Assembly (NCBI RefSeq): GCF_019320115.1
Contig: NC_089587.1
Location: 82,252,162-82,316,161 of the forward strand
Source of the DNA: Miscanthus floridulus
Lineage: Eukaryota; Streptophyta; Magnoliopsida; Poales; Poaceae
DNA: 64,000 bases
Direction: 5' to 3'
Positions within the stretch are counted from its first letter, which is position 1. Each line of letters begins with the position of its first letter. The notes beneath the pieces are model-generated. The model saw nothing but the letters and a program-made list of their open reading frames with translations, was not told where the DNA came from and ran no database searches. The position numbers were made by a program, and so were the translations under genes. Positions 34,441-45,563 of the stretch are shown here, piece after piece.

Positions 34441-34850
34441 TATAGGATCTTTGGTTGGCCTAGAGGGGGGTGAATGGGCCTGTCAAAATAAACACTCAAA
34501 CTTTTATCAATTTCACCCTACGGCACTGCCGCTCTAACGGGCGACACTACCGAACTACGGCACTGCCGGGCCAAAACAGCGGCACTACCACACCTGCAGA
34601 CAACTTCGAGTCACAATTCAAAATCAGTGAACGAAAACTTAGATCGGAGAAATTTCTCAGCTTACTGCAGGTATGATAGTCGCAGATTGAGAGCTGGAAG
34701 TAGTAGGAACACCACACACAAGTAGATCGACTAGAAACCCTAGAAATCACCTCAACAACAATATGACATGCAAGTAATGTAAATCAAGCACAAGAGACAC
34801 AATGATTTATCCCGTGGTTCAGCTCGCCACCAAGGCTTGCCTACGTCCAG
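34441..34850. repeat. LTR-like dispersed repeat (third copy)
   Basis: Matches 11281-11690 and 48061-48470. It ends abruptly at GCTTGCCTACGTCC, after which the other copies read ACGTTGTTGAGG but this one reads AGAGGTTAGCC. No gypsy relic follows. Confidence 0.7.
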
Positions 34851-36500
34851 AGGTTAGCCACTAAGGCTTAGGGCTTTCCAACCCTTCCTCGTTCTCAAGT
34901 CAAGAGAGTTAACTCTTGAGATGAGGGGTGAGTTTACTAGCTTCAAGAAATGGTTACAAACCTCCCGGGGCCGGGGAGGAGGGAGAGCGACGGCCGACCA
35001 CCGGCGGCGGCGCCGCACGACGACGAGGGTGATGCGGCGAGGGCTGGTAAAATCTGATAGGGGATGTCGTCGAAGGCGAACTCGTACACGATGCTGGTCC
35101 GCCTTTGCGCAAGGCAAGGGCGCAGGAGCCACTCGCGTCTGGCAGGGGCGTCAAGGAGGAGAGAGGACCGACGGCCTCCGACCGGCCTCTCGTGTGACGG
35201 TGGCGGCAGGCGACGGCGACGCCGCCGAGCAAGGGCATGGGAGTGGTGGCGCTGGCTCAGGCTACGGCGACTGCAGGTGCACGACAGCCTCGCGTACCCC
35301 TTTGGCGTGGGGGTTGGGGGTTCGTGCGTGGGCTGTTGTGTGGGAGAGGGAGGGGGCCGCAATTACAATACTAACCTTTCACTCATAAAAATAATTAGCG
35401 CTAATTAATTGTTTAGGGACCAAGAGGAACCAAGAAGTACCCCACCACTGTAAAAGAGTTCTAAAAAACATGTTGTTCAAGTGTTTTTAGGCGTTGTTCA
35501 CCGTTTAGTGAAAAAAAAACACGTCCACTATCCATGCATAAAAAATTCCAAGAAGCTGATGAGAGCCTTTGCTACTGTTCAATATGTATACCTATCATTC
35601 AATATATACTGTTACTGGTATTTACGGGGCATTTTTTTTAGAAACCACACAGCTGTTCATCGGTCTTTTTTTCTTTTCTATAGAAATGTGCATGTACGTT
35701 GTAACATAATTTACTTATTTCATCACATGTCACCGTACCTAGACGATTTGCGGCATGGAGATTTGTCCAACAATCGTGTCATTTGTTTCAATACATATTG
35801 GAACTGCTATGCCAGCTCAAATCATGATCTTCACCAACTTAGATTTGGTTCTCTCGCGACAACTTGGAGGAAGAGTGGCCTCTGGCCTTGCATTTCTCTC
35901 CCCGTCTACCTTAGGATTCGTTAATTCTCTTTTCTCGATGGGATGGGCCGGGAAGGGATGTAATACCTGCTCTTGATGCGTCTGCTTGGAATCATACTTT
36001 GTACCATTGCTATATATGGTTTGTGAGCCCGGGCCAATAAGGGATCGTAGAGAGGGACGTAAGGGCATTATGGTAAGTAAAGAAAATACACTTGAAAAAA
36101 AAAACGCTTCTCTGTTTAACATCTGCATCACACCACCACTTTATCTTATTATAAGTGGTTCAGATTGGTCGCCCGATTATGGTCAGTCCTAAAGGACCAA
36201 TGCCATTTCCTGTTCACACACGGCTCGTCGTATATAAAATATTTTTTGAGTTTGTGACTAATATGCACATGCTGGTGAATATATGATAATGATATGATTG
36301 GATTGGAACTGAGACACCACGAACGTCCAACGAGAAAGGGGTCCAGGTGATTAATGGAAGGCATGACGAAGCTGCGTCTGTGATTTGAACGCCAGACACG
36401 TAGGATGGACACCGGGAGAGAAAAGCTAAACCCTAAAGCAACGTCAGTTTGGGTTAGTTAAGTGCAGCAGATCAGTGTTAATATTCAGCTTGTGCTCATG
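34851..36500. other. Sequence present once in the window, upstream of the intact SABATH gene
   Basis: 34851-35370 is GC-rich with overlapping open frames on both strands (for example 34921-35388 plus, 34943-35362 minus). None is recognisable, and the frames follow from GC bias. 35400-36500 is AT-richer. Around 35737-35790 (ACCTAGACGATTTGCGG, GGAGATTTGTCCAACAATCG) it is weakly similar to spacer module F. No ORF with coding character was found. Confidence 0.5.
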
Positions 36501-36530
36501 AGTCATGAGTGCTGATTGGCAGGCTGGACC

Positions 36531-36537
36531 TATAAAT
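36531..36537 (+). promoter_or_regulatory. TATA box of the SABATH gene
   Basis: TATAAAT in GGACCTATAAATTGAG, 116 bp before the start codon, preceded by GATTGGC (36513-36519), a CCAAT-box type sequence on the minus strand. This predicts a transcript start around 36560-36565 and a 5' leader of about 90 nt. Confidence 0.7.
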
Positions 36538-36652
36538 TGAGAAGCCCCCTCCCTCTCCTGCTCTGCAATGCAAACTACCACAGCAGAGTGATAAGCAAGC
36601 AAGCTTCTCACTCATCAGAAAACAGCACCTGGCGTTAGTGAAGCTAGTAGCC

Positions 36653-38076
36653 ATGAAGGTAGAGCGCGACCTCCACATGAGCCGGGGCGACGGCGAGGAC
36701 AGCTACGCCTCCAACTCCAGGCTTCAGGTACTGTACCTGTGCTTCTTCTTCTACATCATGCATGTCTCTGCCGATCTGCTCATGTTGCATCCGCATGACT
36801 GAGGACCTGTATGCATATGCATGTTCGTCTCAACACTCGCTTATACATGTTCCTCAGGAGAAGTCCATACTGAAGACGAGGCCGGTGCTACACAAGGCCG
36901 TGGCGGCGGCGCACGCGTCGTCGCTCTCCTCCAGCGGCGGTGCCATGGTCGTCGCGGACCTCGGCTGCTCGTCGGGGCCCAACACGCTGCTCGTCGTCTC
37001 CGAGGTGCTCGGAGCGGTCGCCGACCGCCGAGAGGATCTGGCGATGGCCGCCGCCGGCTCTAGCCAGCCCCCGGCGACGCACGTGCAGTTCTTCCTGAAC
37101 GACCTGCCCGGGAACGACTTCAACCTCGTGTTCCAGTCGCTAGAGCTGTTCAAGAAGCTGGCCGTCAAGGACAAGGGGGACGCGCTGCCGCCGTACTACG
37201 TCGCCGGGCTGCCGGGCTCCTTCTACACCCGGCTGTTCCCGGACCGCTGCGTGCACCTCTTCCACTCCTCCTACTGCCTCATGTGGCGCTCCAAGGTCCC
37301 CGACGAGCTCGCGGGAGGCGCCGTCCTCAACGAGGGCAACATGTACATCTGGGAGACCACGCCGCCGGCGGTGGTGGCGCTGTACCGGAGGCAGTTCCAG
37401 GAGGACTTCTCGCTGTTCCTCAGGCTGCGCCACAGGGAGCTCGTGTCCGGTGGCCAGATGGTGCTGGCGTTCCTCGGCAGGAAGAACAAGGACGTGCTCC
37501 GTGGCGAGGTCAGCTACATGTGGGGCCTCCTCGGGCAGGCTCTTCAGTCCCTCGTCAAAGAGGTCTGCTCTGTTTTCTTCTCCTGTCTTGTGCAACATCA
37601 TCCATCAAAGGAAATCCTGAACTGAACCGATGAACCCTAGTTAACTGATGTATTGCATTTGCATGCATGGCACCATGGCACAGGGCCGTGTGGAGAAGGA
37701 GAAACTGGACTCCTTCAACCTGCCGTTCTACGCCCCGTCGGTGGACGAAGTGAGGGACGTGATTAGGCAGAACCAGGCATTCGACATCACCCACATCCAG
37801 CTCTTTGAGTCCAATTGGGATCCGCACGACGATACGGAGGACGACGGCGACCTCGTGCTCGATGACGTCCAGAGCGGCGTCAACGTCGCTAAGTCCATCA
37901 GGGCCGTGATCGGGCCCCTCATCGCGCACCACTTCGGCGAGCACGTACAAGACGATCTCTTCGAGCTGTATGCCAAGAACGTCGCAGTGCACCTCCAGAA
38001 AGTGAAGACCAAGTACCCTGTCATCGTCGTTTCCCTGAAGGCGATTAGTGGTGCAACAAAGAACCAAGCCAGCTAG
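36653..38076 (+). CDS. SABATH-family S-adenosylmethionine-dependent carboxyl methyltransferase (three exons)
   Basis: Exons 36653-36727, 36858-37562 and 37684-38076 join in frame with GT-AG introns (36728-36857 and 37563-37683) to a 390-residue protein, the normal SABATH length and intron plan. SABATH enzymes methylate the carboxyl group of small acids such as salicylate, benzoate, anthranilate, jasmonate or indole-acetate in the cytosol. Visible family features: MKVERDLHMSRGDGEDSYA at the N-terminus with Gln25 (substrate-contacting Gln in characterised salicylate methyltransferase), the SAM-binding ADLGCSSGPNT (58-68) and NDLPGNDFN (106-114), SFYTRLFP (146-153), HSSYCLMWRSKVP (161-173) with Met167-Trp168 in the aromatic-acid pocket, and NEGNMYIW (183-190). 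No stop or frameshift. The Met-Trp pair suggests an aromatic substrate, but the exact acid cannot be told from sequence. The last exon is duplicated at 3166-3375. Confidence 0.93.
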
Positions 38077-40245
38077 TGACATGTATTATTCAGGTTAGTT
38101 ATTACTAGTAGTACTATATGCATGCAGAATTAATATAAGAAATAAAGTAGTTCAGGTAGACAGGGTACGATTAGCGGCCGAACATTTAATTTTCACTACT
38201 ACTTTGCTTTGGATGTTGTAGTATGCAGGTCCAATGTTTCCACAAGGCGATCTGGTTAAATATGTACTGTAATGGTAATGGTAAATGGAAATGGAACGTA
38301 AGCAGATTGTTTGCATAAAGGGAAGATATATTACTCCCTCTATCCTAAAATGTAAGGATTCAGAGTTTAAAAGTGTTTCATATAAGACATTCTGGGCTGT
38401 AAATCCTAGACCTAAGCAAATTAAGCCAGCCTATAGCCCACGGGCCTGGTCTGAGCCTGCTGGATTTTGGTCCGCTCATAAGCCTCAATGGACAGGGCGG
38501 CACAGATCCTATTGTCTAGAAAGAAAAAAAAATCTTGGTCCGAACCTAGCACGAAATATTTATCTTACCTATTTTACATTGTAAATTGTGTGCCCCTCCT
38601 GGCCAAAAAAATCAGGCTTGACTCATCTAATGGGATTAGAACTTGAAAGTAATTTTCCATAATCATAGTTTCATTTGTTACAATATTTTTTTTCGCGAAC
38701 ATGCAACTTGCCTTTGTTGCAATAAAGGATCATAGAAACTATTTTTCACCATGAATTTTTTCCCTTTTAGAGACCATGCAGAGTCAATGAACTTCTTATC
38801 TCAGTTCATTACACCAAAGTTCTATAAAGCCCCATCACAAAGCCCCTGACCTAGTGCCTCTATAGCAAAGCAGCCACCTCCTAATAATTCTTATATATGG
38901 GCAAGGGGCGTCGAGAGAAAGAGCAGTACACGATCGACTCCTACATGGACATGGTCGACTAGAATAGCTAGGCCGGCTCATGTCAGCGACTCAGCGTGAT
39001 TATCCCTTTCTAATAACTCATCACACTTGGCGGGCTCCCGGTGGCATCTAGCTGAGTCAGAGCGGCCTCAATCATGTGCTTCATTTGAATACGATTTGCT
39101 TGATCCAAATCCACCTGAAAAACAAAATCACCCGATTGTAAGTCTTTTTAGACAAATCCAAATACTAGCAAAATATTAATTGCTATATAAAATGTCAATT
39201 AGGAGTCACCCACATATTATTATTCATGAAAAGACCTGTGTGTGTTGAATGTTTTTTTTAGCTCTGTTGTTTTGAATGATTTGACAATGAGTGAAACATT
39301 ATATTTGTCGTTTGCACGACCGCGTGGACGCCGCGTGTAATGTACGTACTGAGAGAGAGAGAGAGAGATAAATAAACACGACAGACGACAGGAGCAGGAG
39401 TAATAATGGGATACCGACGGGATCGGATCTGATCGATGGGATCCAGACCGTACAAGCGTTTCCATCGTCCGGCCGGGCACTGCATGGGCATGGCTTTCGT
39501 GTGCGTACAGTACGTGTTCGTGTGGCGGACTAATAGCTCATTGATTTCGCCGGGCGATCGAGCTGAGGCCGCGTCATTTTGCTGGCGTTGCAGCGGTGAC
39601 GACGGCATCCATACTATCGTGTACGTGCATCATCAGACACACACGACCAGCAGATCGGTAGATCCAAGTACTAGGTCGTCGCACGCTGCGGGACTTTTTT
39701 TTTTTGAATCAGCTGCAGGACTATTTTTTATTAAAGAATGCAATTAATTAGCGCCGCCGCCGCATGCTTAAGGGCATATAGAACAGAGAGACAGCTGAAA
39801 TTTATAACAAAGACGGTTGAACAGACGGCTCGTACAATCCACAGACAGTTGTGGTCTATTTGGTTGTCCACAAATCGTTTAATGCTTGCATGTTGCCATG
39901 ATCACTTATGAATATCAATCCTATATACCATTGTGTTGCTAATTGGTGCAAAACAAATCCTTCAAAGTAAATCATAAATATTATATATATAATGTAATAT
40001 AATATATTTCATCATAAATCAAATATAGCATACGTCTTCTTCTTCATCATAAACCAAATATAGCATGGAGAGATAGATGGTTCACATGCTTGTTGCCTGT
40101 ATAGGGTACGTATAATTGTATTCCAGTTGTATTTCTTCTTTTGTTTTTCTATAGGAAAACGGCAAGGTGACATAGGTGTGACCTTGCTCGTCCATTAAAC
40201 AGCACGGCAGGCACAGAGCACACAGCAATGATCAGTATTTTTCTG
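38077..40245. repeat. Duplicated spacer downstream of SABATH plus truncated D2 (copy C)
   Basis: Collinear with 3340-6000 but without the MITEs at 3399, 4064 and 5185, so it supplies their empty sites. A GA microsatellite lies at 39351-39368. Module D2 starts about 39405 and stops at ATCAGTATTTTTCTG (40245), where the other copies continue with AAATCTAACTGG. No gene. Confidence 0.85.
38141..38146 (+). terminator. Candidate polyadenylation signal of the SABATH gene
   Basis: AATAAA 65 nt after the stop codon, also kept downstream of the broken copy (3639-3644). Plant signals are loose, so this is only a candidate. Confidence 0.45.
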
Positions 40246-41796
40246 GCACCGAGCTCACTACCATTTAACCCTGGCGCCGAGCTCACTGCCATTTAACCCT
40301 GGCCAACCTTCCTAACCGAGCGTTCTTCCTCTTCTTTCTCCTCCCTCTCGGGTTTTTTCTCTCCCCACTTCACCCTACCTCACGAATCGGCATATTGGAC
40401 CTTGAAAACTTTGATTTGATCCGTAGATCTTCGAGAGCAAGGTATCCTCGCTCCCCTCCTAGTTTTTTTCGTATCGATTCGGTATGTATTAGTCGGATTT
40501 TTTAACGTAATAATCGTCATCACTTAGGGTTTCATTATATCCATCAATATATGTATTATACAACCGTAGGATGATGCCAAGGCGTGAAAAAGCTAGCAAA
40601 CCTAGGCGCATGTAGTTATGTTATGGGTTCATTGTTGTGCATCAAATGGGAAACCCTAGGTTTATGGTTTAATGTTAACTGCTTTGGGTTCTTAGAACGA
40701 AATTGGCTGTATTGTAGTTATGGTTCTCATTGACATTTATTTGTGATGTTTTGATTTATGTTTGTTAAATTACATCCGTTTTGTTAGATGCAAGAAATGT
40801 TTCAGGAGGAGTTTTGGCGAAAACGGGGTCGTCCTCGAGAATTATACCCCGACGCGTCTAGCAAAGATGCCCCCGTCCCTCCTGACCTCCATGTCCCAAA
40901 CTGTGACTGTGGTTTCCCGGCCCATGTTTTTCAATCGAAACATCAGGACACAGCGGCGCTTTGCTTCTACACATGCAGTCGTTTTAATGTAATAAATTAT
41001 TTTCACTATCTTTTTTCTTTATTTGTGTAAGTATGCTACTAATATTTTGTTGGAATCTCATTGTGTAGGACCATGAGAGGTGCTTTTTCTTTCAGTGGAT
41101 CGACGGTGCAGACAAGTTTGATCCTAGGTACCTCCTTTTCGACGATTGGTTTAGAGGGAGACATCCACATGAGCACTTCAAGCGGTGGGTTCCACCCCCC
41201 CTAACCCTCCGCCAATGACGGCTAAGGAGAAGCACCTAGCCACAGTTAGACGACTCGAGGAACCTCCTTTGTGCGATTGTGGAGATCGAGCTGTGATAAA
41301 CCCTGAGAATACGTTAGAGTTTGTGTGTCCAAACAAGCATGAAGTAAGTGCAAAGTGTATGTGTTGAAATGTTGAGCAATATGTGTTCATGTACTAATGA
41401 CTACTTATTTAGGTGTTTTCAATGACGAAGTGTCGTTTCAAGGAGTGGTTATATGGTCCTAAGAACCAATGGCCGGAAGAACCGTGAAAGGTTAAGAAAA
41501 AGAAGAAAGGAAGGGTAATTTACAAAGCACCTCCTGTCATGTGCGAATGTGGTGTTAAATCCAACTATGACCTAGTCCCTTCGGAGCTTGAAATAGGCCA
41601 TTATTGCGGCCATATGGTTGAGTATGATGATGTTGGTTATTTTTGTGGTAAACATGAAATCGTATTTTGTTTCTTTTGCTAAGACATATATGATAAAATT
41701 TGCCATTTGAACATAGCACTAGGAAATGCAAATAAGGCCATGGAAACATTAGTCTGACAACCATCTCCAACTACCGCATTGGGAGCGAGGATAATG
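40246..41796 (+). other. Inserted block carrying a GRF zinc-finger pseudogene
   Basis: Replaces the expected D2 sequence at 40245 and ends where module F resumes at GGATTTATTTATT (41797). It begins with a direct repeat: GCACCGAGCTCACTACC and GCGCCGAGCTCACTGCC, each followed by ATTTAACCCTGG (40246-40303). I found no terminal inverted repeat or target duplication, so the mobile class, if any, is unknown. A 5' leader-like CT-rich stretch (40325-40375) precedes the pseudogene. Confidence 0.6.
40788..41660 (+). pseudogene. GRF-type zinc-finger protein, transposon-associated, broken
   Basis: Exons 40788-40988, 41069-41342 and about 41414-41660 can be joined (GT-AG). The first two contain a Cys-rich module: NCDCGFPAHVF, CFYTCSRFN, then DHERCFFFQWIDG. 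This C-x-C-G ... C ... C-x-F-F-Q-W pattern is that of GRF-like zinc fingers. A second module follows (PPLCDCGDRAVINPENTLEF, CPNKHEVF, CRFKEWLYG) and a third CxCG start lies at about 41540 (VMCECGVKSNYDLV). A missing base in the C-run near 41193-41200 shifts the frame, and TGA at 41485-41487 interrupts the third exon. An upstream start at 40571 (MMPRREKASKPRR) is possible. Proteins of this type are repeated in grass genomes near transposons; the function is unknown. Confidence 0.6.
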
Positions 41797-41900
41797 GGAT
41801 TTATTTATTTAACAATCAATGTCATGTGTTTCGATTCGCCTTGAGATCAAATATGTACCATATGTCTGCATGTGTACTGCTCTGACGGCCATATATATAC

Positions 41901-41937
<37 letters not shown>

Positions 41938-43862
41938 CTAGGGCCTTAGAGACTTGTCCAATAATTAATCACGTCAAGCGTTTGTTTGGAATCGGACTTT
42001 GTCCGAATAACGTAACACTCTTCTCTAATCCATATAGGCATGGCTTTCGTGTGCGTGCAGTAGGAGTAATAATGGGATACTGACGGGATCGGATCTGATC
42101 GATGGGATCCAGACCGTACAGGCGTTTCCATCGTCCGGCCGGGCACTGCATGGGCATGGCTTTCGTGTGGGTACATTACGTGTTCGTGTGGCGGACTAAT
42201 AGCTCATTGATTTCGCCGGGCGATCGAGCTGAGGCCGCGTCATTTTGCTGGCGTTGTAGCGGTGACGACGGCATCTGCATCATGCATAAGGGCATGTACA
42301 ACGGAGAGACAAAGTTTTTGGAATTTACAACATAGGCGGTTGAACAAACAGCTCGTACAACTATTTATTTGCTATCCACAAACCGTTTAATGGTTGCATG
42401 TTGCTATGATCACTTATGAATATCAATCTTATATACCATTATGTTGCATCATCAGACACACACACGACCAGCAGAGCAGTAGATCCAAGTACTAGGTCGT
42501 CGCACGCTGCGGGACTTTTTTTTTAATCAGCTGCGGGACTATTTTTTTTATTAAAGAATGTAATTAATTAGCGCCGCCGCCGCCGTATGCTTAAGGGCAT
42601 GTACAACAGAGAGACAACAACTGTCTATAAGTTTTTGGTATTTACAATACAGACGGTTGAACAGACAGCTCGTACGATTCACAGACAGCTGCTATCTATT
42701 TAACTGTCCACAAACTGTTTAATGCTTGCATGTTGTCATAATCACTTATGAATATCAATCATATATACCATTGTGTTGCTAATTGGTGCAAAACAAATCC
42801 TTCAAAGTAAATCATATATATTATATATATAATGTAATATAATATATTTCATCATAAATCAAATATAACATACGTCTTCTTCCTCATCATAAACCAAATA
42901 TAGCATCGAGAGATGGATGGTTCACTTGCTTGTTGCCTGTATTGGGTACGTATAATTGTATTCTAGGTGTATTTCTTCTTTTGTTTTTCTATAGGAAAAC
43001 GGCAAGGTGACATAGGTGTGACCTTGCTCGTCCATTAAACAGCACGGTAGGCACAGAGCACACATCAATGATCAGTATTTTTCTGAAATCTAACTGGTTG
43101 CAAGAACAAAGAAAAATATTCTGCCACTCAACACCAAGAATCACAAGAAGTTTTCCAGCAGAATAGTTTTGAGACAGCAAAAAAATTTGATCTTAGAATC
43201 GACAGGGGAATAACAATTCATATCTCGTCAGAATAGTTCTTTTCGTCAGAACAGATCTTCACAGGGAACAAAACAACAAGATTGATGATCATAGAACTCG
43301 CTGGTGGAGGAAGCCGTAATCAGATTGACCATATGCCCATGCGTCGTCGCTGCCTCGTGGTCGCTGCAGATTTGGGGAGGGAAGGAGTTGCTATTGCGAA
43401 TCGACAGGGCAATGGAGAAGAACTCACGCGCGCGGAGCAAGAGGAACTCACGCCAAGTTTGGCCGCAGGTAGATCCCCACGCACGCCGCTGGGAGACGAC
43501 GTCCCATACAACGGCGCTTCTGCCGTCGTGTTAGTCTGAGAACACGCACCGCTGCCGTCGCCTCACCAGAGGATGGCTTTCCTTTCTCGCTTCATTCAAT
43601 GCCACCGGAGGGGGTGTTTTTGCAAATATATATCTCTACATATGGCACTCCGACGTCTGTTGTACGTGCCCTAAAACGTCGTAGGACGAGGACGAGGGCG
43701 TCGCAGGTACAATGTACGGTCGGCCGGCGCCGGTCTCCGTCGTCGTCCGTAGACACGCTGGAAGGCTAGCTGCCTGTTGAAACACGTACGTACAGAAAGC
43801 GGCTGGGTTGGGTGCCTGGTGATGCTTCTGATGCTATATCTACGACTACGACAACGTTGTTG
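41797..43862. repeat. Spacer: partial module F fused to module D2 (copy D)
   Basis: 41797-42035 is F/G sequence (as 8946-9120). At AGGCATGG (42027-42041) it switches to D2. Within D2 a second jump at TATGTTGCATCATCAGAC (42440-42456) goes back to sequence already passed, so the GGGCATGTACAAC..GAGAGACAA..TTTACAA part is present twice (42290-42435 and 42594-42775). D2 then runs to GATGCTATATCTACGACTACGACAACG before the CACTA. No supported gene. Confidence 0.75.
41904..41932. repeat. GA microsatellite
   Basis: About 14 GA units. The corresponding place in module F at 9009-9023 is a TA/CA tract, so the motif type changed between copies. Confidence 0.95.
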
Positions 43863-45408
43863 GAAACGTTAAATTTGTTTGAGTGTTTTTATGTTTGCTG
43901 AGTGTAATTTTTTGGGCACTTGGCAAACAAGTTCTTTGCCGAGTGCTGCTCTAAAAATCACTCGGAAAAAAACACTCGATAAAGAGGAGGTTTGCCGAGT
44001 GTCAAAAAAAAAACACTCAGCAAAGATGGGGTTTGCCGAGTGTTTTTTTTTTGACACTCGGCAAAGAAGAAAAATGTTTTTTCTGAGAAAGGAGAAGAAA
44101 AAAATGAAAAAAAAACTTTGTCGAGTGACCAGATCTAGGACACTCGGCAAAGGAAAAAAATCTTTTTTTCTAAAAAAGAAGAAGAAAAAAAAATGAAAAA
44201 AACATTGCCGAGTGCCCAAATCTAGGACACTCGGTAAAGAAATAAAATCTTTTTTCTAGAAAAGGAGAAGAAAAAAAAATAAAAAACTTTGCCGAGTGCT
44301 CAGATCTAAGACATTCGGCAAAGAAAAAAATCTTTTAATGAAAAAAACTTGCCGAGTGCCTAGATCTATGACACTCGGCAAAGGAAAAAAATATTTTTTA
44401 ACCGGCCCCAGCGGATGCCCCTCCCCTCCCCCTTCTTCTTCCCCCGCCATCGCCCCTCCCATCCCTCCCATCCTCCCTTCCCGGCCCGGTGCGCCCCTCC
44501 CCTCCCTCCCCTCCGGAGGCCTCCCCATTCTTCTTCTCCCGCCGGCGCCCCTCCCCTCCCCCTTCTTCTTCCCACGGGCGCCCCGGCCTCCCCTCCCCAT
44601 TCTTCTTCCCCCGACGGCGCCCCTCCCCTCCACATTCTTCTTCCCCCGACAGCGCCCCTCCCCTCCCCCTTCTTCTTCCCGTGGGCGCCCCTCCTCTCCC
44701 TCCTCCCCTGCCTCCTCCTCAGATCCACCCGCCCGCGCCCTCTCTCCGGCGTCGCCGCGTCGCTCCCCTCCCTCTGGGGGGCCTTCACGGCCGCTTGCGA
44801 GGCAGCCCAGCCCATCCCGTCTATGGCGCAGGGCGGCTCGGCCCCTCCCGGCGATGCGGAGCAGCGGGTGGCGATGCAGATCCGCCCACCTCCCCTCCCT
44901 CCATGGCTCCACTGACGGGTGGCATCGCGGATCCGGTGGGATGGAGCCACCACGGTGCGCATCCGGCGGCGGATCTGGTGGGTTGGATCCCGGTGGCGGT
45001 CGATCCGTGGATCTGATGGTTAAGAGCCCTCCGGCGGCAGGCTCCACGACGAGCAACGCGGCGGCGGTCCCTCCCCTCCCTTTCTTCTCCGGGTAGGATC
45101 CGGCCCTCCCTCTCCCGGATCCGGCGTGCTGTGGTGGTGGTGGCCGGCGGTGGTGGTGGCGGTGGTGGCCGGCGGCTGTGCTGGTGGTACCGCCGGCGAC
45201 TTTTTTTCTCGAAAAATATTTGCCGAGTGTTTTTTTGGCCTCGGCATAGTCTTTGCCGAGTGCCCGGCAATTGACACTGGGCAAACAACTCTTTGCCGTT
45301 AAAACCTACGCTGAGTGTCGTTTGCCGAGTGTAACAATCAACAAACGCTTTGCCGAGTGTTTTTGGGGCTTGGAGAGGCACTCGGCAAAGCTCATATATC
45401 CGATAGTG
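43863..45408. mobile_element. Non-autonomous CACTA transposon (copy B), left terminus lost
   Basis: Collinear with 6821-8359: GCCGAGTGC subterminal repeats, A-rich blocks, C-rich minisatellite (44415-44720) and GTGGTGGTGG-rich interior. The right end is CCGATAGTG (45400-45408; one mismatch to CCGGTAGTG), followed by GTT. The left CACTACC is replaced by AACGTTAAATTTGTTTGAGTG, so the left terminus is mutated or rearranged and the element should be immobile. Long open frames here (for example minus 44256-45284, plus 44296-45096) come from the minisatellite and are not considered genes. Confidence 0.88.
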
Positions 45409-45458
45409 GTTGGTGATCTGAGCTAGGGCCTAGGGGCAGCCTAGGGCATGTAACCCTG

Positions 45459-45563
45459 TTCGCTTGATCGTATGAGCTATGCTTATCAGTTATGATATAG
45501 TATGTTTCTCTCACAACAAAACAACATCAGCTGGTTTATAAGCCCCAGAAATGATCAAGCGAA
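45459..45563. mobile_element. hAT-type MITE, 105 bp (copy B)
   Basis: TTCGCTTGATC...GATCAAGCGAA, same element, same length and same flanks as 8411-8515, showing it inserted before the spacer was duplicated. Confidence 0.8.

Noticed and set aside
34921..35388. GC-rich frames on both strands upstream of the SABATH gene
   Set aside because: Overlapping open frames on both strands reflect base composition. No recognisable protein.
36762..37625. 287-codon continuous frame with start at 36762
   Set aside because: Its first codons lie in intron 1 and its last ones in intron 2 of the SABATH gene. The spliced model with start at 36653 matches the family from residue 1.
44256..45284. Long minus-strand frame (342 codons) and several long plus-strand frames in the CACTA interior
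   Set aside because: Made of Gly/Arg/Glu or Pro/Ser repeats from the C-rich minisatellite, open in several frames at once, and different in the paralogous copy at 7306-8226. No domain recognisable.
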